This document shows positions 8,674 to 16,747 of a stretch of 64,000 bases of DNA, in pieces (the first letter of the stretch is position 1; each line of letters begins with the position of its first letter). This DNA is from Nocardioides sp. Soil805 (GTDB lineage Bacteria; Actinomycetota; Actinomycetes; Propionibacteriales; Nocardioidaceae). The notes under the pieces were generated by a model. The model worked only from the letters and a program-made list of their open reading frames with translations. It was not told the DNA's origin and made no database searches. The stretch covers positions 248,001 to 312,000 of the forward strand of contig NZ_LMSU01000002.1 in the NCBI RefSeq assembly GCF_001429625.1, read 5' to 3'. A program made the position numbers and the translations under genes.

Positions 8674-10296
8674 GTGATCTGGCTGGTCCTCGGCGTCGTC
8701 GTTGCGTGGCTGGCGCTGGGTCCGTGGGTGCCCGTCGCCGTGCTCGTGGCCCTGTGCGTGCCGCGGGTCCGCTGGTGGGTGCTCGACCGCTTATGGATCA
8801 CCCGGAGGGGCCTCGCGATCGCGGCCGCCGTCGTCGCCGCGGTCGCCGGGATCATCGTGGTCGTCCCGGACGGGTGGCTGCCCGTCCCGCCGTCGCCGGG
8901 GGTCCTCGTCGCCCCGTCGTACGTCGGCCGGCCGGCGCAGGCGCGCCCGCTGCAGGTCGGCACGGTCCCGCAGAACCCGCACCTGGCCCGCAACGGGGCC
9001 GGGGCCGTGCTCGACGACGCGTGGAGCACCGGCGCGACCCCGTGGTCGGGACCGGTCGGGCTCCAGCCGGAGGTCGACTCCGCCTGGTACGGCCTCGAGC
9101 ACTGCACGACGCTGACCCTGGACGGCCGCGACCGGCTGGTCGGGCTGTGCGGTGACCGCGGCGGCTCCGCCCTGCACGTCATCGACCCCGACTCGTTGCA
9201 CCCGCTCGCGACCAAGCGGCTCCCCTCGCCCAAGGACGACGGGTGCGCCGCCGGGCTCGACGCGGCCTACCTCGACGCCGGCGACCGCATGGTCGTGGCC
9301 ACCTCGGACCGCCGGGTCCTGGCGGTCTCCACCGCGGACGCCGACGGCGAGCCCGACCTCACCACCGACCGCACGTGGGACCTCTCGACGCAGGTCCCGG
9401 CCGACGACTGCGTGGTCGCGTTGCTCCCCGACTGGCAGGGCCGGATCTGGTGGGCGACGCGGGGCGGGCTGGTCGGCACCGTCGCCCCCGACTCCGGCGA
9501 GGTGCGCGTGCTGGACCTCGGCGAGGAGGTCGCGCACCCCTTCAGCACCGACGAGACCGGAGGCACCTACGTCCTCACCACCCACGCCCTCTACCGGCTG
9601 TCGGTCGACGAGGCCGGCACCCCCGTGGTGGGCTGGCGCACGGCCTACGACCGGGGCGCCGACCGCAAGAGCGGCCAGGCCACCCGGGGCAGCGGCACCA
9701 GCCCGGTCCTGCTCGACGGCGGGGTGATCGCCTTCGCCGACAACGCCGAGCCGCGCCTGCACGTCGTCATGGTGGAGCGCTCGAACGGGGCCGAGATCTG
9801 CCGGGCTGCCGTCTTCGACGACGAGGCGAGCGCGACCGACTCGGCCCTGGCCAGCGTCGGCGGCGGGGTGGTCGTCGCCAACACCCACGGGTACGCCGGG
9901 CCGCTGCGGACCCTGCTGGGCCGCGGCACGACGGGCGGCCTGGCCCGGGTCGACGTGCCGGCCGACCGGTCGGCGGGCGAGTGCCGGGTGCGGTGGACCA
10001 GCGAGCTGGTGGCGCCCTCCGGTGCCCCGCAGGTGTCCGTGGGGACCGGGCTGGTCTACGTCAGCACCAAGCGGCCCACGTGGTGGGGCGTCAGCGCGTG
10101 GTACCTCACCGGCGTCGACGTGCGCAGCGGCCGCGCGATGTTCGGCGTGCGCACCGGCACCGGTGTGCTGGCCAACAACGACCACGCCACCCTCACCCTG
10201 GCGCCCGACGGGACGGCGTACGTCGCCACCCTCGGCGGCATGGTGCGGGTGCAGGACCGCCGGCCCCAGGAGGCCGTGGAGTCTCAGGGCGAGTGA
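8674..10296 (+). CDS. Membrane-anchored beta-propeller-like protein of unknown function
   Basis: 540 residues from a GTG preceded by GGGGGAGGG. Two N-terminal hydrophobic segments (about 1-28 and 46-66) are separated by a basic loop, then a long extracytoplasmic domain with repeated beta-strand units ending in hydrophobic-G-D or Y-V-x-T patterns, such as GGVIAFADN, GGGVVVANTHGY, GTGLVYVSTKRP and DGTAYVATLGGMVRV. These resemble PQQ/WD-type propeller blades, so an outside-facing propeller is likely. No catalytic motif is recognised. The gene stands alone between nagA and a convergent phosphodiesterase. Function is unknown; I do not recognise a named family. Confidence 0.75.
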   Translation: MIWLVLGVVVAWLALGPWVPVAVLVALCVPRVRWWVLDRLWITRRGLAIAAAVVAAVAGIIVVVPDGWLPVPPSPGVLVAPSYVGRPAQARPLQVGTVPQNPHLARNGAGAVLDDAWSTGATPWSGPVGLQPEVDSAWYGLEHCTTLTLDGRDRLVGLCGDRGGSALHVIDPDSLHPLATKRLPSPKDDGCAAGLDAAYLDAGDRMVVATSDRRVLAVSTADADGEPDLTTDRTWDLSTQVPADDCVVALLPDWQGRIWWATRGGLVGTVAPDSGEVRVLDLGEEVAHPFSTDETGGTYVLTTHALYRLSVDEAGTPVVGWRTAYDRGADRKSGQATRGSGTSPVLLDGGVIAFADNAEPRLHVVMVERSNGAEICRAAVFDDEASATDSALASVGGGVVVANTHGYAGPLRTLLGRGTTGGLARVDVPADRSAGECRVRWTSELVAPSGAPQVSVGTGLVYVSTKRPTWWGVSAWYLTGVDVRSGRAMFGVRTGTGVLANNDHATLTLAPDGTAYVATLGGMVRVQDRRPQEAVESQGE

Positions 10297-10453
10297 CTGG
10301 AAGCGGTGTCCCGCGGATCGAGCTCCGGGGACGCGCACCGTGCGGGCAGTTCGCCGGTCTCGACGTCCGACCGACGCTCAGCGACGACGCAGCCGCCGCG
10401 AACTGCCTGCGTCGTGCTGCGGACGACGCAGCTGCGGTGGTCCGGCCGACGGC
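10297..10453. repeat. Convergent intergenic gap with inverted repeats
   Basis: No gene seen. Arms GGCAGTTCGC (10346-10355) and GCGAACTGCC (10399-10408) form one inverted repeat. CTGCGTCGT/ACGACGCAG (about 10407-10431) form a short hairpin immediately after it. The gap lies between convergent genes, so these may end transcription from either side. Confidence 0.5.
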
Positions 10454-11467
10454 CTACGCGCAGGGGTGGACCCCCGGCTCGCCCGGACGCTCGATCCCGC
10501 GCTCGTCGAGGATCCGCTCCAGCAGCGTCGGACGGGCGGGCATCAGCCCGTCGACACAGGCGTCGATCATCGCGTTGTAGGTCGCGGCGTCGTCCGGGGC
10601 CGTGCCGCTGAACCACACGTGCACGGCGTAGCCGTCGGCGTGGGCCCGCGCGACGAACTCGGGGGTGAGCACCCGGATGCCGGAGCTCTCGACGGGCACC
10701 TGGAGGGCCACGGTGCCCTCGAGCGGGCGGGTGCCGTACAGGAAGTAGGCGGTGAGCTGCTGCCGGCCGGGCGCGAGGCCGGTCGCGGGCGAGCGGCGGT
10801 GGAAGTCGGCCAGCGCCGCGTCGTCGAAGGAGGACACGATGACGTCGTCGCGGCCCGCGTCGTTGACGAAGTCCGCGAGCAGGCGACCGGTGCGGAGGTA
10901 GGAGGCCGCGTCGGAGTCGGCGGTCCCCTTGATCTCGATGTTGATCGGCAGCCCCGGGAAGCGACGGAAGACCTGGGCGAGCGTCGGCACGGCGAAGTCC
11001 GTGCGCTTGTAGCCGCTCGGGGCGGGACGCTCGCCGGTGCGCACGCCCCGGAACCTGTACTTCTTGGCGCGTGCGTCGTGGGTGGTGCCGCGGCGCGGGA
11101 CGAACCAGTGGGCGGCGTCGAGCCGCCGGACCTGCCGCAGGGTCAGGTCCTCGACCTTGCCGGTGCCGTCCGTGGTCTCGTCGACCATGGCGTCGTGCAG
11201 CACCACCAGCTTCTTGTCGCGCGTGGACTGGACGTCCAGCTCGATCATGTCCGCACCGAGCCGCTCGGCCCGCTTGAACGCGTACATGGTGTTGGTGGGC
11301 GCCTCGAGCTCCCCGCCGGAGTGGGCCATGTTGAGCACCCGCTGCTGCAGCCACGGGTTGTCCTCGGCCGCGGCCTGTGCGGGCGCGGCGGCCGTGCTCG
11401 TGAGGAGCGTGGTGAGCAGGGTCGTCAGGAGGGCGGGGAGGGCGAGCGCTGCGCCGAAGGACTTCAC
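10454..11467 (-). CDS. Secreted glycerophosphodiester phosphodiesterase-family protein
   Basis: 337 residues with a signal peptide (MKSFGAALALPALLTTLL...AAPAQA, cut near residue 32). The GDPD barrel starts with LNMAHSGGELEAPTNTMYAFKRA, carrying the catalytic His49 and the metal-binding Glu of GELEAPTN. ADMIELDVQSTRDKKLVVLHD follows, with the second metal ligands and second histidine. INIEIKG and VIVSSFDDAAL complete the family pattern. It should hydrolyse glycerophosphodiesters outside the cell for glycerol-phosphate or phosphate supply. The fold is clear; the exact lipid headgroup is not. Confidence 0.9.
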   Translation of the reverse strand: MKSFGAALALPALLTTLLTTLLTSTAAAPAQAAAEDNPWLQQRVLNMAHSGGELEAPTNTMYAFKRAERLGADMIELDVQSTRDKKLVVLHDAMVDETTDGTGKVEDLTLRQVRRLDAAHWFVPRRGTTHDARAKKYRFRGVRTGERPAPSGYKRTDFAVPTLAQVFRRFPGLPINIEIKGTADSDAASYLRTGRLLADFVNDAGRDDVIVSSFDDAALADFHRRSPATGLAPGRQQLTAYFLYGTRPLEGTVALQVPVESSGIRVLTPEFVARAHADGYAVHVWFSGTAPDDAATYNAMIDACVDGLMPARPTLLERILDERGIERPGEPGVHPCA

Positions 11468-11507
11468 CCGGCAGACCCTAGGGCCCGGGACGGACGGCGG
11501 ACAGACC

Positions 11508-12434
11508 TCAGGGGTAGGTGATGCCGGTGACGTCCTGGCTGATCTCCCACAACCGCCGCTGGGCGTCGGGGTCCATGGCGAGACGGCGCGGCGTGACCAC
11601 CTGCGGCGTGCCGGACATCTCGCCGGGACCGCTGGGACCGACGTACGTCGAGCCGGGCAGGTCGGCGGTCGCGGCCATCAGCGTGGGCCACGCGCCGGCC
11701 GCGGCGGACTGCGACACGGCCTTGACGGCGGCGTCGAGGATGGCCGCCGGGCCGCCCCGGGCGCCACCGAGCTGGCCGTTGACGACCAGGTGCGTGCCGG
11801 CGAAGCCCGGGTGGGCCGCCAGTGCGGTCACCGGCAGGTGCGCCTCCCGGCAGCGCCGGTCGAGATCGAAGGTGAAGAGCAGGTTGGCCAGCTTGGACTC
11901 GCCGTAGACCCGCCAGCGGCGGTAGCGGCCCTCCTGGTGTCGCGGGTCGCCGAGCGGGGCCCGGCGGGCCACCTTGTGCATGCTCGAGGAGAGGGTGACC
12001 ACCCGGCCGCCGGCGGCGGTGACCTGGGGGAGGAGGAGCCCGGTCAGCAGGAACGGCCCGAAGTGGTTGGTCGCCATCTGCGACTCGAGGCCGTCGACCG
12101 TGCGCCGGTGGGGGACGGCCATGATCCCGGCGTTGTTGACCAGCACGTCGATCGGCCCGAACCGCGACGCCTCCTCGCCCGCGCGTCGTACGGAGGAGAG
12201 GTCGGCGAGGTCGACCACCAGGCGCTCGAGCCGTGCACCGGGGACCTCGGCGGTGATGGCCGCCTCGGTCTCGGCCAGCCGGTCGGCACCGCGGCCGGCC
12301 AGCACGACCCGGGCACCGACGCGGGCCAGCTCGAGGGCCGTGTGGTGGCCGAGCCCGCCCCGGGTCGTTCCGGTGACCAGCACGGTGCGCCCGGTCAGGT
12401 CGGGGAGGTCGGAGACGGACCAGCCGTCGCTCAC
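11508..12434 (-). CDS. Short-chain dehydrogenase/reductase
   Basis: 308 residues from a GTG that overlaps the preceding gene's stop by four bases. The Rossmann motif is GRTVLVTGTTRGGLGHHTALELARVGARVVLAGRG. DVLVNNAGIM is the NNAG motif, VVTLSSSMHKVA holds the catalytic serine, and YGESKLANLLF the catalytic Tyr-x3-Lys. The order resembles the retinol dehydrogenase/protochlorophyllide reductase-like SDRs common in actinobacteria. It would reduce or oxidise an alcohol or carbonyl with NADP(H); arginine after the first strand favours NADP. It forms a two-gene operon with the maleylpyruvate isomerase-family protein. The substrate is unknown. Confidence 0.9.
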   Translation of the reverse strand: MSDGWSVSDLPDLTGRTVLVTGTTRGGLGHHTALELARVGARVVLAGRGADRLAETEAAITAEVPGARLERLVVDLADLSSVRRAGEEASRFGPIDVLVNNAGIMAVPHRRTVDGLESQMATNHFGPFLLTGLLLPQVTAAGGRVVTLSSSMHKVARRAPLGDPRHQEGRYRRWRVYGESKLANLLFTFDLDRRCREAHLPVTALAAHPGFAGTHLVVNGQLGGARGGPAAILDAAVKAVSQSAAAGAWPTLMAATADLPGSTYVGPSGPGEMSGTPQVVTPRRLAMDPDAQRRLWEISQDVTGITYP

Positions 12435-13267
12435 GGCGTGACCGCGAACCCGTCCAGGACCCGGGTCGCGAGGTCGGGGTCTCCGAAGACCTCGACCCGG
12501 CCGGGCTCGGGGTCGCGCCGACCGCCGGCCAGCAGGACGAAGGACTCGCGGTCGGTGCGCACCCCCACCGTGGGCTCCGCGGGCACCTCGTCGAGGCGTC
12601 GGCCGCGACCGTCCTCCGACACGACCGCGGCGACCGGGGCGTGCCCCTCGACCTCGACGACGACGGTGGTGCCGGGCTCGGCGCCGACCCGCTTGGCCAG
12701 CACGAAGCCGAGGCTCTCGCACAGGTAGTCGACGGAGTGGACGGCCGCGTCGGCGCCCAGGCCGCCCGGCTCGCCGACCGCGCGGCGTACGTCCTGCTCG
12801 TGCATCCACAGGTCCAGCGGACGGTTGCGCAGCAGCGTGAGCGTGGACCACCCGATCGCGCCGTAGACCCCCGGCGCGGGAGCGTCGGGGTCGGTCGGCG
12901 GGTCCGCCAGCAGCGCGGTGTGGCGCGCCGTCGCCGCGGCCCGGATCTCGTTGATGAGGTCGTCGGGGGTGGCGTCGCGGCGGGCGACGACGCCCTGCTC
13001 GGTGAAGCGGCCCATCATCCCGCGGGCGTGCGGCACGTCGCCGATCTCGACGTCGACGTGCTCGCCGCCGGCCAGCAGCGACTCGAGGTGCGCGGTGTGC
13101 GCGGCGACCGCGTGGACGTCCCAGCCGGGCAGGTCGGTGCGCGTCGACCACTGCTCGGCCGGCACCTTCTCGAGCAGGGCGGTGAAGTCGTTGACGGCCT
13201 GCCACCACAGGTCGACGTAGCCGGTCAGTGCGACGTCGCCGCGGCTGTCCGCGGGAGGTGTGCTCAT
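12431..13267 (-). CDS. Maleylpyruvate isomerase-family (MDMPI_N/DinB-like) mycothiol-type protein
   Basis: 278 residues. The N-terminal four-helix DinB-like domain (1-160) shows WSTRTDLPGWDVHAVAAHTAHLESLLAG, where the aspartate and histidines form the usual metal site. RPLDLWMHEQDVRRAVGEPGG carries a further histidine. A small C-terminal alpha/beta domain of SCP2-like type follows. Members are mycothiol-dependent transferases/isomerases or TIGR03083 proteins of unknown role. The ATG start follows GCGGGAGGTG on the opposite strand sense. The gene is first in an operon with the SDR. Mycothiol dependence is inferred from family and supports an actinobacterial host. Confidence 0.85.
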   Translation of the reverse strand: MSTPPADSRGDVALTGYVDLWWQAVNDFTALLEKVPAEQWSTRTDLPGWDVHAVAAHTAHLESLLAGGEHVDVEIGDVPHARGMMGRFTEQGVVARRDATPDDLINEIRAAATARHTALLADPPTDPDAPAPGVYGAIGWSTLTLLRNRPLDLWMHEQDVRRAVGEPGGLGADAAVHSVDYLCESLGFVLAKRVGAEPGTTVVVEVEGHAPVAAVVSEDGRGRRLDEVPAEPTVGVRTDRESFVLLAGGRRDPEPGRVEVFGDPDLATRVLDGFAVTP

Positions 13268-13390
13268 GGATCGAACCCTAGTGCTCCTCGTCCCGATCGG
13301 GCTCACTCGTTCGCCTGCGGCGCCGGTCGGTGACGCCCTAGGGTCCGGACCGCGGTCACGACGACTGCCTACCTGATGGAAGAGAGTCAC

Positions 13391-14437
13391 GTGCGCCTTC
13401 GTACCGCCCTGCTGGCCGTGGTGTCCCTGGTCCTGGCCGGACTGAGCCTGCCTCCCGCGTTCTCCGCAGCGGACGTGGCCTGGACGAGTCGGCTCTCGGG
13501 GACGGTCCTCGGACCGGACGGCCCGGTGCCGTACGCCAAGGTGACGCCGATGCGGTGGGTGGCACCTCAGCCCCCGGTCACGACGGGTGGGTGGGCGCCG
13601 CTGCACACCGCGAGCGGGGCGGACGACGTCGAGGCCGAGACGGATGCCGCGGGCCGGTACGAGCTGGTCGTCCCGGCAGGGACCTACCGGCTCCGGGTGG
13701 TCACCTACGACGGCAGCCTCGCCCAGCAGTACTACCCCAGCGGCACCACCGTCGAGAGCGGTCTCGACGTCTCGGTCGCCGAGGGCGGCACGGTCGCGGG
13801 GCTCGACGTCCGGCTGGGACCGGGAGGGAGCCTGTCGGGGACCGTCACCGGTCCTGACGGCGTGGGGCTCGGCGTGGTGTACGTGCGCGCCTACCGCGTG
13901 GGCGACACGGCCGCGCCGGTGTCCGTGACGTACGTGTTCACGTCACCCGACGGGCGCTACCGGTTGGCGGGCCTGCCGGCGGGCGCCTACGTCGTGGCGT
14001 TCAACGACCTCCAGAACCGCTACGCCACCGAGTACTGGCCCAACGCCGCCAACGCGGCAGCAGCGACGCCGATCACCGTCGTGGCAGGCGCGGAGAACGG
14101 GGGTATCGACGAGGTGATGGCGGCGCCGTCCACCGCTCCTCCCGTCGTGCCGACGGACACCGGCGTGGTCCGCAACATCACCCGGCCGAAGGTGACCGGG
14201 AAGCCCCGTGTCGGCACCCTCCTGCGGGTCGACAAGGGAGTCTGGGCGCCGGCGACGATCCCGCTCTCCTACCGGTGGCTCGCCAACGGCAAGCCGATCG
14301 CCAAGGCTCGGCGGGCCAAGCTGAAGGTCACCCGGTCGCTCCTCGGCAAGCGCATCGCGGTCGAGGTCACGGGGTGGAAGATGGCGTGGGTCGCGGCCAC
14401 GGTGACCACCAGGGCGACGAAGCGCGTGCGCCGCTGA
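13391..14437 (+). CDS. Secreted protein with carboxypeptidase-regulatory-like and Ig-like domains
   Basis: About 348 residues from GTG 13391, with GGAAGAGAG upstream; an ATG at 13376 is possible but would overlap that ribosome site. A signal peptide (VRLRTALLAVVSLVLAGLSLPPAFSA) leads into two beta-sandwich modules: RLSGTVLGPDGPVPYAKVTP...GRYELVVPAGTYRLRVV and GGSLSGTVTGPDGVGLGVVYVRAY...GRYRLAGLPAGAYVVAF. These fit CarboxypepD_reg/SdrD-B-like repeats. The C-terminal module (RPKVTGKPRVGTLLRV...SYRWLANGKPI) is the Ig-like unit repeated five times in the 1,658-residue protein at 58.4 kb. It is likely a cell-surface or secreted adhesion or scaffold protein with no enzyme motif. Confidence 0.82.
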   Translation: MRLRTALLAVVSLVLAGLSLPPAFSAADVAWTSRLSGTVLGPDGPVPYAKVTPMRWVAPQPPVTTGGWAPLHTASGADDVEAETDAAGRYELVVPAGTYRLRVVTYDGSLAQQYYPSGTTVESGLDVSVAEGGTVAGLDVRLGPGGSLSGTVTGPDGVGLGVVYVRAYRVGDTAAPVSVTYVFTSPDGRYRLAGLPAGAYVVAFNDLQNRYATEYWPNAANAAAATPITVVAGAENGGIDEVMAAPSTAPPVVPTDTGVVRNITRPKVTGKPRVGTLLRVDKGVWAPATIPLSYRWLANGKPIAKARRAKLKVTRSLLGKRIAVEVTGWKMAWVAATVTTRATKRVRR

Positions 14438-14441
14438 GAGG

Positions 14442-16205
14442 ATGGGGGACGTGCATGTCCGTGCCCCTGAGCTCACCGGCCGCGGCTGGCTCAACACCGC
14501 CGCCCCGCTGTCCGTCCGCGACCTGAGAGGTCGCTTCGTCCTGCTCGACTTCTGGACGTTCTGCTGCATCAACTGCCTGCACGTCATCGACGAGCTGCGC
14601 CCGGTGGAGGAGCAGTACGCCGACGAGCTGGTCGTCGTCGGCGTCCACTCGCCCAAGTTCGTCCACGAGGCCGACCCCGACGCGCTGGTCGCCGCCGTCG
14701 AGCGGTACGCCGTCCACCACCCGGTGCTCGACGACCCCGAGCTCACGACGTGGCAGGCCTACACCGCGCGGGCGTGGCCGACCCTGGTGCTGATCGACCC
14801 GGAGGGCTACATCGTGGCCCAGTACGCCGGCGAGGGCCACGCGCACGCGATCGCCTCGCTGCTCGAGGACCTGGTCCCCGAGCACCGCGCGCGAGGCACC
14901 CTGCAGCCCGGTGACTCGCCGTACGTCCCGCCGGTCGTGGAGCCGAGCGACCTGCGCTTCCCGGCCAAGGCCGTGCCGCTGCCGGCCTCGTCGGTGGTGA
15001 CCGGCGGCGTGCTCGTCGCCGACGCCGGGCACGACGAGGTGGTGCTGCTCGACCACGACGGCGGCGTGGTCCGTCGCTTCGGCGGCTTCCGCGAGCCCAA
15101 CGGCCTGTGCCTGCTGCCCACCGAGGTCGCGTCCGGGGTCGGGTACGACGTCGTGGTCGCCGACACCGTCGGGCACCGGCTGGCCGGCCTCTCGCTCGCG
15201 ACCGGTGACGTGCGGACCCTTGCCGGCGACGGCACCCAGTGGATGCAGGGCGACGGCACCGAGCGGCTCAGCAGCCCGTGGGACGTGGCGTGGTGGCAGG
15301 ACCGGGTCTGGATCGCGATGGCGGGCATCCACCAGCTCTGGACCTTCGACCCGGCCACCGGCGAGGTCGAGGTGGCCGCGGGCACCCTCAACGAGGGGCT
15401 GCTCGACGGTCCCGCGGGCGAGGCGTGGTTCGCCCAGACCAGCGGGCTGGCCGCCGACGGTGACCGGTTGTGGCTGGCCGACGCCGAGACGTCCTCGCTG
15501 CGCTGGATCGACGCCTCGGGCCGGGTGCACACCGCCGTCGGCACCGGGCTCTTCGACTTCGGCTTCCGCGACGGCACGGCCGACGTCGCGCTGCTCCAGC
15601 ACCCGCTCGGCGTGGCCGTCCTGCCCGACGGCTCGGTCGCCGTCGCGGACACCTACAACGGCGCCGTACGCCGCTTCGCCGACGGCGAGCTGACCACGCT
15701 GGCCGTCGACCTGGCCGAGCCGAGCGGGCTGTACGTGGACGGGGGCGACCTCGTCGTCGTCGAGTCCGCCGCCCACCGGCTGACCCGGGTCGCGCTGGGC
15801 GCGAGCGCGGCGGCGGCCGACTTCAGCCACACCACCCAGCGCCCGGTGACCGACGTCGGAGCCCGGCTGTCGCTCGAGATCGCCTTCACCCCGCCGCCGG
15901 GCCAGAAGGTCGACGACCGCTTCGGCCCGCCCTCGCAGCTGCTGGTCACCGCCACCCCGCCCGCGCTCATCCGCGAGGGCGAGGGCCGCGGCACCGACCT
16001 GCGCCGCGAGCTCGTCCTCGACCCGGCCGTGGGGGACGGCGTGCTGCACGTCGCGGCCCGGGCCGCCTCCTGCGACGAGGGCGGTGGCGAGGGCGCGGCC
16101 TGCCACATGCACCAGCAGGACTGGGGCGTGCCGGTGCGGATCACCGCCGACGGTGACGCCGTGCTCGCCCTGCCCCTGGGGGGCGTGGCGGACGCCGCGC
16201 TCTGA
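14442..16205 (+). CDS. Thioredoxin-like/NHL-repeat fusion protein (NHLRC2-like)
   Basis: 587 residues. Residues 1-160 are a thioredoxin-like domain: GRFVLLDFWTFCCINCLHVIDELRPVEEQYADELVVVGVHSPKF, with a CCINC site (CxxC is Cys42-Cys45) and a cis-Pro region ARAWPTLVLIDPEGYIVAQYAGEG. Residues about 180-490 hold NHL/beta-propeller repeats such as VLVADAGHDEVVLLD, VVVADTVGHRLAGL, LWLADAETSSLRWI and VAVADTYNGAVRRF. A C-terminal beta-rich tail (500-587) follows. The order matches animal NHLRC2 and its bacterial homologues. No signal peptide is seen, so it is probably cytoplasmic. Redox activity is plausible; the partner is unknown. Confidence 0.9.
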   Translation: MGDVHVRAPELTGRGWLNTAAPLSVRDLRGRFVLLDFWTFCCINCLHVIDELRPVEEQYADELVVVGVHSPKFVHEADPDALVAAVERYAVHHPVLDDPELTTWQAYTARAWPTLVLIDPEGYIVAQYAGEGHAHAIASLLEDLVPEHRARGTLQPGDSPYVPPVVEPSDLRFPAKAVPLPASSVVTGGVLVADAGHDEVVLLDHDGGVVRRFGGFREPNGLCLLPTEVASGVGYDVVVADTVGHRLAGLSLATGDVRTLAGDGTQWMQGDGTERLSSPWDVAWWQDRVWIAMAGIHQLWTFDPATGEVEVAAGTLNEGLLDGPAGEAWFAQTSGLAADGDRLWLADAETSSLRWIDASGRVHTAVGTGLFDFGFRDGTADVALLQHPLGVAVLPDGSVAVADTYNGAVRRFADGELTTLAVDLAEPSGLYVDGGDLVVVESAAHRLTRVALGASAAAADFSHTTQRPVTDVGARLSLEIAFTPPPGQKVDDRFGPPSQLLVTATPPALIREGEGRGTDLRRELVLDPAVGDGVLHVAARAASCDEGGGEGAACHMHQQDWGVPVRITADGDAVLALPLGGVADAAL

Positions 16206-16425
16206 GTCGCCCGCCGTCCAGGGTGGTGGCACATCGCGCGCCCCGGAGGCAGATCCCGGCGATGTGCCGCCACTGTGGAGGGGCCACCGGCGATGTGCCG
16301 CCACTCTGCGCGCGTGCAGCGCCGGCCGGGGCGTCGCGGACCGTCGGTGCACGGATTCCGGACGCCGGGGTCCTACCCTCGGGGCAGTGACGGCGCACCG
16401 GCGTCGTCGTACGAAGGAGCTGATC
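16206..16425. repeat. Intergenic region with three copies of the GTGGCGGCACATCG repeat
   Basis: Non-coding. One copy in forward sense (AGGGTGGTGGCACATCGC, 16219-16236) faces two in reverse sense (GGCGATGTGCCGCCACTGTG from 16258 and GGCGATGTGCCGCCACTCTG from 16289), giving nested stem-loops. The same unit recurs near 860 and 51.2 kb. Confidence 0.65.
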
Positions 16426-16635
16426 ATGGGTATTGGTCTCGGCATCGTCCTGCTCGTCCTCGGTCTCATCCTGCTGACCGGAGCCGTCGACCTGAGCGCC
16501 ATCGACGAGTTCGTCGCCAGCGAGACGCTCGGCTGGATCCTGGTGGCGGCAGGTGTGCTGTCGCTCGTCCTCGCGCTGGTGATGAACCAGCAGCGCTCGC
16601 GCACCACGCACGTCGAGGAGCGCCGCGAGGTCTGA
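16426..16635 (+). CDS. Small two-helix membrane protein, DUF6458 family
   Basis: 69 residues from ATG 16426, with GAAGGAGCTGATC upstream. Two hydrophobic segments (about 3-21 and 34-54) flank a short acidic loop (DLSAIDEFVASE), and a charged cytoplasmic-type tail ends in EERREV. The MGIGLGIVLLVLGLILL opening matches DUF6458, a family of small actinobacterial membrane proteins of unknown role. A longer open frame upstream overlaps the repeat region and is not favoured. Confidence 0.85.
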   Translation: MGIGLGIVLLVLGLILLTGAVDLSAIDEFVASETLGWILVAAGVLSLVLALVMNQQRSRTTHVEERREV

Positions 16636-16747
16636 CCTCGACGCCCCTGGGCAGAGTGGGGTCGGATGACTGTGGCGCCGTCCCCGCGGCGCTTGTAGCG
16701 TGCGAAGCGCCGTCCCGACAGGCGGGCGCACTCACCCAGGGGCAGTC

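Noticed and set aside
12435..13208. Extension of the SDR to a 566-residue protein
   Set aside because: The extra part overlaps the maleylpyruvate isomerase-family gene out of frame and has no domain; the GTG at 12434 gives a normal SDR with start-stop overlap.
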